From assembly GCA_023449275.1 (NCBI GenBank), contig JAEXJM010000033.1, forward strand, positions 1 through 19,051: a stretch of DNA of 19,051 nucleotides, in the 5' to 3' direction. Numbering within the stretch: position 1 is the first letter of the stretch; each line of letters starts with the position of its first letter. Positions 15,102 to 19,051 of this stretch are shown one piece after another. Source of the DNA: Pseudomonadota bacterium. Its GTDB lineage: Bacteria > Pseudomonadota > Gammaproteobacteria > Burkholderiales > Burkholderiaceae_D. The notes beneath the pieces were generated by a model. It did no database searches and was not told where the DNA came from. It saw only the letters and a program-made list of their open reading frames with translations. Both the position numbers and the translations under genes were made by a program.

Positions 15102-15602
15102 ATGAACAAGAAAGTCCTGTTGCCTGAAGCCTGCACTGCCGTCGTAAAAACGTCTTTTGGCTCGATTGGAGTGGTGACGCAATCTGAAAAAATTATCGCG
15201 ATCCATATTTTTCCGGGGGTTTTTCAGGAAAAAATGCCGGGTGATGCCGTATCAGGTGAAGCGGTTGTGCAGATAAGGCATTATTTGAGAAAACCGGAAA
15301 TGCGGCTCGATTTGCCTGTCCAGATGAGTGGAACGGAAATCCATCGCAAAATATGGACTGAACTGATGGCCATTCCTGCCGGACAGGTTAAAACATATGG
15401 TGAACTGGGAAGCCTGCTTCATTTTTCGCCAAGGGTGATTTGTGAAGCCTGTGAGGCAAACCCGTTGGCTCTTTATATACCAAGTCACCGTGTCGTTGCC
15501 ATCAGTGGGCCGAATGGTCCGGTTGGGGAGGGTGATCCCTCGCATCCCCTTATCCAGACAAAGCATTGGCTATTGAGACACGAAGGTTTTCTGCACGTAT
15601 GA
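15102..15602 (+). CDS. O6-alkylguanine-DNA alkyltransferase homologue with Ser in place of the catalytic Cys
   Basis: A 166-residue protein of the Ogt/MGMT family by fold: a degenerate N-terminal domain, then the DNA-binding C-terminal domain with EIHRKIWTELMAIPAGQVKTYGELG (in two parts, residues 79-103), arginine finger Arg111 and ANPLALYIPSHRVV. The reactive PCHR motif reads PSHR: Ser128, codon AGT at 15483-15485. True alkyltransferases require this Cys, so direct repair is unlikely; alkyltransferase-like (ATL) proteins with Trp or Ala there bind alkylated DNA and recruit other repair. The glycine-rich loop before the final helix is also altered (GEGDPSHPL). The frame runs upstream to 14988, but the ATG at 15102 gives the normal family length. 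The stop overlaps the xerD start (ATGA), implying coupled translation. Confidence 0.85.
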   Translation: MNKKVLLPEACTAVVKTSFGSIGVVTQSEKIIAIHIFPGVFQEKMPGDAVSGEAVVQIRHYLRKPEMRLDLPVQMSGTEIHRKIWTELMAIPAGQVKTYGELGSLLHFSPRVICEACEANPLALYIPSHRVVAISGPNGPVGEGDPSHPLIQTKHWLLRHEGFLHV

Positions 15603-16549
15603 CGGAAAAAGAAAACACGCCGTTTTCCCGTTCCGACAGTTCTTTTATTGACGAGTTTTGCGACACTGTCTGGCTGGAAGATGGATTGTCCAAAAATACG
15701 CTTGAAGCCTATCGCCGTGATCTGGAAGTATTTACTGTCTGGCTGGAAGCGAATCATCCCGATACCGGTCTTTTGAATGTCCGTCAAAATCATCTGAACG
15801 ATTATTTCTGGGCACGTCATGCCCAATCGAAGGCGACATCGGCGAATCGGCGCCTGACGGTACTGAAGCGTTTTTATCGTCTCCAGCTTCGTCTTGGACG
15901 AATCAATGAAAATCCCTGTGTGAAGATGAGAGCGGCGAAACAGCCTGCCCGGTTTCCGAAAACCCTCTCCGAGGCTCAGGTTGAAACTCTTTTGGCCGCT
16001 CCTGACCAGAATAAACCACTCGGCTTGCGCGACAGGACGATGATTGAGCTGATGTATGCGAGTGGCTTGCGCGTGTCCGAACTGGTGGGGCTCAAGTTGA
16101 TAGAGGTGGGCATGAATGAAGGTGTTTTGCGCATTACAGGGAAGGGCGAAAAAGCACGGCTTGTCCCGTTTGGCGAAGAAGCAAGAGGCTGGCTGGAACG
16201 TTATATGCAGGATGCCCGGGGGCAGATTCTTTCAGGGAAAGTGTCGGACTATCTGTTTGTGACGGCCAGGGGTACTTCAATGACAAGGCAGATGTTCTGG
16301 ACGCTGATCAAAAAATACGCTCAACAATCTGACATTCATGAACCCTTGTCGCCTCATACCCTGCGACATGCTTTTGCCACCCATTTGCTTAATCATGGGG
16401 CTGACCTGAGAGTCGTTCAATTGTTGTTGGGACATGCGGATATTTCGACGACCCAGATTTACACCCATGTTGCACAGCAGCGCCTGAAACAATTGCACGC
16501 CATGCATCATCCAAGGGGAGCTGCTTCGGAAAACCTTTCTGAATCCTGA
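15599..16549 (+). CDS. xerD: Site-specific tyrosine recombinase XerD
   Basis: Acts with XerC and FtsK at dif to resolve chromosome dimers. It has 316 residues. The N-terminal SAM-like/core-binding domain spans about 15-105 (GLSKNTLEAYRRDL) and the catalytic domain about 120-305. The full tyrosine-recombinase set is present, counted from this start: Arg158 (SGLRVSEL), Lys182 (TGKGEK), His253 and Arg256 (HTLRHAFATH), His279 (LLGHADIS) and the nucleophile Tyr288 (TTQIYTH). The frame extends 11 codons upstream to 15566, but the ATG at 15599 overlaps the preceding stop as ATGA. No integrase-type extra domain or attachment site is nearby, which favours a housekeeping XerD over a phage or integron enzyme. 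Confidence 0.95.
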   Translation: MTEKENTPFSRSDSSFIDEFCDTVWLEDGLSKNTLEAYRRDLEVFTVWLEANHPDTGLLNVRQNHLNDYFWARHAQSKATSANRRLTVLKRFYRLQLRLGRINENPCVKMRAAKQPARFPKTLSEAQVETLLAAPDQNKPLGLRDRTMIELMYASGLRVSELVGLKLIEVGMNEGVLRITGKGEKARLVPFGEEARGWLERYMQDARGQILSGKVSDYLFVTARGTSMTRQMFWTLIKKYAQQSDIHEPLSPHTLRHAFATHLLNHGADLRVVQLLLGHADISTTQIYTHVAQQRLKQLHAMHHPRGAASENLSES

Positions 16550-16571
16550 GGTGTGGATATTCTTCCGGACG

Positions 16572-17537
16572 TTAACTCAGCCGGATGATCGCGAGCGCCA
16601 GAGTATGGTCGGACATTTCGATTCGTTCAGGACCACCTTCGTTAGGAAGATAGACCATTCGTTTGACCGCACCGGTAATATATCCGGTTTCTGTCGTAAA
16701 TTCTTCTGAAAGGAAGATATGGTCGATACGTGCCGTCCCGTTTTCTTCCATGAAACGCAGTACCTTGTCCTGATTTTTATCCGGATCGGTCTGGATTTCA
16801 TAGCAATCGTAAAGTTTGTAGAAAGGTGAAAGTGGTTGTTCACTTTCATGCTCCTGTCCGGAAACAATAGTTGTTGTCACGGCGAGTGAAAAATCGTTGA
16901 AATCGCCCAGAATGGCGACTGGCAAGGCATTGTTTGTCCGGAATTCCGAGACAAGGGTTCTGACACCAAGGGCATCGGCTGACCGTCTCATCAGAGATCG
17001 CAAAGCTGCCAGACCATACTGATAGGGATCGGATTTGCTGACGAAATTGAGGAAGTCCGGACGTTTCGATTTCAGATGAACGACATAAATATTCAGTATC
17101 TGTCCGTTCGGAAGCAAAACAGGCGCTTCCAGAACAGGACGTGAAAAATGGCTGATCACGGTATTCGTTATCGGAAGGGTGATCTCGAATTGTTTGGGAA
17201 ACGTCCTGTGGGACTGGGCTGAGCCGGCCAATGGCAATCGTGTCAGCAAAGCGACCTGCGGTTTCAATGTTGCGGGAGGGCTGTTATTGTCGAAACAGAT
17301 CAGTTCGGCATGACGATAAAGTTGTGTTTTGGAGATGACGTGTTCCAGCGCGCTTTTGGAGAATATTTCCTGAAAGCCGATAACATCCGCATTGGAATGG
17401 TCTATTTTTCTGGCAATCCATTCAGTTTTCGCTTCATATTCGTCCTGTGTGTAGGCAGGCAGGTCGTCATAATAAGGAATTCCCGCAGAGACCAGATTAC
17501 GTACGTTGAAGCTCGCAAGTCGAATTTCCTGCTGCAT
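16572..17537 (-). CDS. Endonuclease/exonuclease/phosphatase family protein
   Basis: A 321-residue metal-dependent phosphoesterase of the DNase I/exonuclease III fold. Motifs in order are ASFNVRNL (Asn11), ADVIGFQEIF (metal ligand Glu57), IYVVHLKS, ILGDFNDFS, RIDHIFLS and the C-terminal MSDHTLAL with the catalytic Asp-His pair. No signal peptide is evident. The ATG follows AAAGGA at good spacing. The family covers nucleases, sphingomyelinases and lipid phosphatases, so the substrate is open. It is convergent with xerD (22-base gap) and stands alone on its strand. Confidence 0.88.
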   Translation of the reverse strand: MQQEIRLASFNVRNLVSAGIPYYDDLPAYTQDEYEAKTEWIARKIDHSNADVIGFQEIFSKSALEHVISKTQLYRHAELICFDNNSPPATLKPQVALLTRLPLAGSAQSHRTFPKQFEITLPITNTVISHFSRPVLEAPVLLPNGQILNIYVVHLKSKRPDFLNFVSKSDPYQYGLAALRSLMRRSADALGVRTLVSEFRTNNALPVAILGDFNDFSLAVTTTIVSGQEHESEQPLSPFYKLYDCYEIQTDPDKNQDKVLRFMEENGTARIDHIFLSEEFTTETGYITGAVKRMVYLPNEGGPERIEMSDHTLALAIIRLS

Positions 17538-17673
17538 AATTTTCCTTTCGCCACTACAATGCAGTCATCAGCATTAATTTTCTGATTTTGACTATCTTAG
17601 CAAACGCTACCATTATTTCTTAAACCATCGTAACCATCTTTTGTTTTGTCACAAGAAATGGTGATTTGAGAAT

Positions 17674-18285
17674 ATGAATACGGTTTTATTTGTCATTGCA
17701 GCTTACCTCATCGGTTCGGTTCCTTTTGCACTGGTATTTAGTAAAGCGTTCGGGCTGGCCGATCCGCGAACGTATGGGTCCGGCAATCCGGGAGCCACTA
17801 ATGTCTTGAGGAGTGGAAACAAGCTTGCCGCTCTCTTGACCCTGATCGGAGATGCTGCAAAAGGGTGGCTGGCTGTATGGGCGGCATTTCGTTTCGGCCC
17901 GGATTTTCAATTGGGTGAAATGGGGATCGCACTGGTTTGCATTGCCGTATTTATCGGACATCTGTTTCCCGTTTTTGCACGATTCAAAGGAGGAAAAGGA
18001 GTTGCCACTGCGTTGGGAGTCTTGCTGGGAATCAGTCCATGGCTGGGTTTGCTCGTATTGGCCACTTGGCTGTGTGTTGCGGTTTTGACACGTTATTCGT
18101 CATTGTCAGCATTGATTTCTGCCATTCTTGCACCGATCTATTACGGCTTGCTTTTCGGCTTTAACCTCTATTTTATGGCGATTCTCATCATGAGCGCTCT
18201 TCTGATCAGCCGTCACTGGAAGAATATCGGCAATTTGCTTTCCGGCAAGGAAAGCAAGATCGGCAGCAAGAAAAAAGCAAGCTAG
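17674..18285 (+). CDS. plsY: Acyl-phosphate:glycerol-3-phosphate acyltransferase PlsY
   Basis: Integral membrane enzyme that acylates glycerol-3-phosphate using acyl-phosphate, the first step of phospholipid synthesis in most bacteria. It has 203 residues with several membrane helices. The family motifs are complete: LIGSVPFALV, GSGNPGATN (about 37-45) and HLFPVFARFKGGKGVATALG (about 96-115). A short GAG element precedes the ATG. The C-terminus is basic (SKIGSKKKAS). The gene is convergent with the response regulator, with 13 bases between the stop codons and no clear terminator. Confidence 0.97.
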   Translation: MNTVLFVIAAYLIGSVPFALVFSKAFGLADPRTYGSGNPGATNVLRSGNKLAALLTLIGDAAKGWLAVWAAFRFGPDFQLGEMGIALVCIAVFIGHLFPVFARFKGGKGVATALGVLLGISPWLGLLVLATWLCVAVLTRYSSLSALISAILAPIYYGLLFGFNLYFMAILIMSALLISRHWKNIGNLLSGKESKIGSKKKAS

Positions 18286-18298
18286 AAAAACAGGGAAC

Positions 18299-18943
18299 TC
18301 AACCTTCAAAAGGCGCAAGCAGATTGTGTGTAACGGCGTACTGGACAATTTCAGCCAGAGAGTGCATGCCCATTTTTGTAAGAATTCTCGATTTGTGAGT
18401 ACTTACTGTCTTTACGCTCAGATGTAGTTGAGCGCCGATTTCAGTAATCGATTTTCCATTCGCCAGCAGGTTGAACACTTCGAATTCCCTGTCTGAAAGC
18501 TGGGTATGTGGCATTTTCTTTTCCGGAGCCATGATGCCAAGCGCGAGTTGTTCTGCCACTTCGATACTGATATAAGGCCTTCCGGAAGCGACTTTCCGGA
18601 TAGCCGTGACCAGCTGCGTTCCCGCACTTTCCTTGGTGAGATAGCCTTGGGCGCCAGCGCGGATCGAACGGACGGCATATTGCTCTTCCTCATACATCGT
18701 CAGGACAAGGATGGGCAGTTTGGGCGCTTCGGTACGTATCTGGCGGATCAGGTCGATACCGCTTCTGCCGGGCATCGACAAATCAAGCAACAACAAATCA
18801 AATCCGCCTTTGCGCACATGGTCTATGACACTGAGGCCATCCACAGCCTCACCGACAACCGTAATTTCATCATTGCCTTCCAGTATCCGTTTCAGACCTT
18901 CGCGCATCAGGGTATGGTCGTCTGCAATTACAATTCTGATCAT
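18299..18943 (-). CDS. NarL/FixJ-family two-component response regulator
   Basis: A 214-residue transcription factor. The receiver domain (about 1-120) has acidic residues Asp8 and Asp9, phospho-acceptor Asp54 (LLLDLSMPG), Thr82 and Lys104, all at canonical positions. A LuxR-type helix-turn-helix (about 147-205) contains LSDREFEVFNLLANGKSITEIG and the recognition-helix region SVKTVSTHKSRI. The ATG is preceded by GGCGAG. No histidine kinase is in the window; it may lie beyond the right edge or elsewhere. The target genes and signal are unknown. Confidence 0.95.
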   Translation of the reverse strand: MIRIVIADDHTLMREGLKRILEGNDEITVVGEAVDGLSVIDHVRKGGFDLLLLDLSMPGRSGIDLIRQIRTEAPKLPILVLTMYEEEQYAVRSIRAGAQGYLTKESAGTQLVTAIRKVASGRPYISIEVAEQLALGIMAPEKKMPHTQLSDREFEVFNLLANGKSITEIGAQLHLSVKTVSTHKSRILTKMGMHSLAEIVQYAVTHNLLAPFEG

Positions 18944-19018
18944 GATCTCGCCAGATAATGAGTTGTTTGAAATTCAGGTGAAACAAAGTCAGTGCCAATG
19001 ATGCCGATAGGTCAATGG

Positions 19019-19051
19019 ATGTATAGCACAATGCTATACATTATGCATTGT
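19019..19051. promoter_or_regulatory. Overlapping inverted repeats upstream of the response regulator
   Basis: Perfect 9-bp dyad ATGTATAGC / GCTATACAT around ACAAT (19019-19041), overlapped by a second dyad ACAATGC / GCATTGT with a 10-base spacer (19028-19051). They lie 76-108 bases upstream of the response-regulator start. A binding site for that regulator or for one controlling a gene beyond the edge is plausible. Confidence 0.45.

Noticed and set aside
15599..16549. XerD as a mobile-element or integron integrase
   Set aside because: Length, motifs and coupling to a housekeeping-type gene fit XerD; there are no attachment repeats, cassettes or phage genes nearby.
16549..16590. A possible bidirectional terminator between xerD and the EEP gene (TCCGG/CCGGA)
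   Set aside because: The stem is only five base pairs with a long loop, lies over the stop codon and lacks a T-tract.

Overview
The window comes from an oxalate-degrading betaproteobacterium of the genus Oxalobacter. Two genes carry this call: a 5'-truncated oxalyl-CoA decarboxylase (oxc, left edge) and a complete oxalate:formate antiporter (oxlT, middle). Both agree almost residue for residue with the O. formigenes proteins as I remember them, including known catalytic and transport residues. A scatter of substitutions suggests a strain or species other than the type strain, but I could not run an alignment. The housekeeping gene order (purM divergent from perM-hda-HAD-pcnB-folK, then panB) also fits Burkholderiales.

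Layout, left to right. 1-1442: end of oxc on the plus strand with a strong terminator. 1620-3187: plus-strand genes for a spermidine-synthase-like protein and a beta-class carbonic anhydrase. 3207-3416: a small minus-strand molbindin (Mop domain). 3517-9156: a tight minus-strand cluster, read perM-like, hda, HAD phosphatase, pcnB, folK, DUF486 membrane protein, panB, with short gaps or overlaps and a terminator after panB. 9248-10353: divergent purM with its terminator. 10354-10904: an AT-rich gene-free stretch, rich in palindromes, in front of oxlT. 10905-12262: oxlT and its terminator. 12263-12756: no recognisable gene. 12757-12832: tRNA-Arg(CCG), minus strand. 12950-14763: amiC and tsaE, minus strand. 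15102-16549: an Ogt-like protein and xerD on the plus strand, overlapping by ATGA. 16572-17537: an endonuclease/exonuclease/phosphatase-family protein, minus strand. 17674-18285: plsY, plus strand. 18299-18943: a NarL-type response regulator, minus strand. The right edge holds an inverted repeat upstream of the regulator.

Functional picture. OxlT exchanges external oxalate2- for internal formate-. Oxc decarboxylates oxalyl-CoA to formyl-CoA and CO2, consuming a proton, so the pair acts as an indirect proton pump. The CoA-transferase (frc) that links the two steps is not in the window. A carbonic anhydrase, which could handle the CO2 released, lies about 1.1 kb downstream of oxc. The other genes are housekeeping: replication control, RNA polyadenylation, folate, pantothenate, purine and phospholipid synthesis, chromosome dimer resolution and cell-wall cleavage.

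I see no phage, insertion sequence, CRISPR array or evident new multi-gene system. The observations most worth following are the ordered palindromes in the oxlT upstream region and an O6-alkylguanine-DNA-alkyltransferase homologue whose catalytic Cys is Ser.
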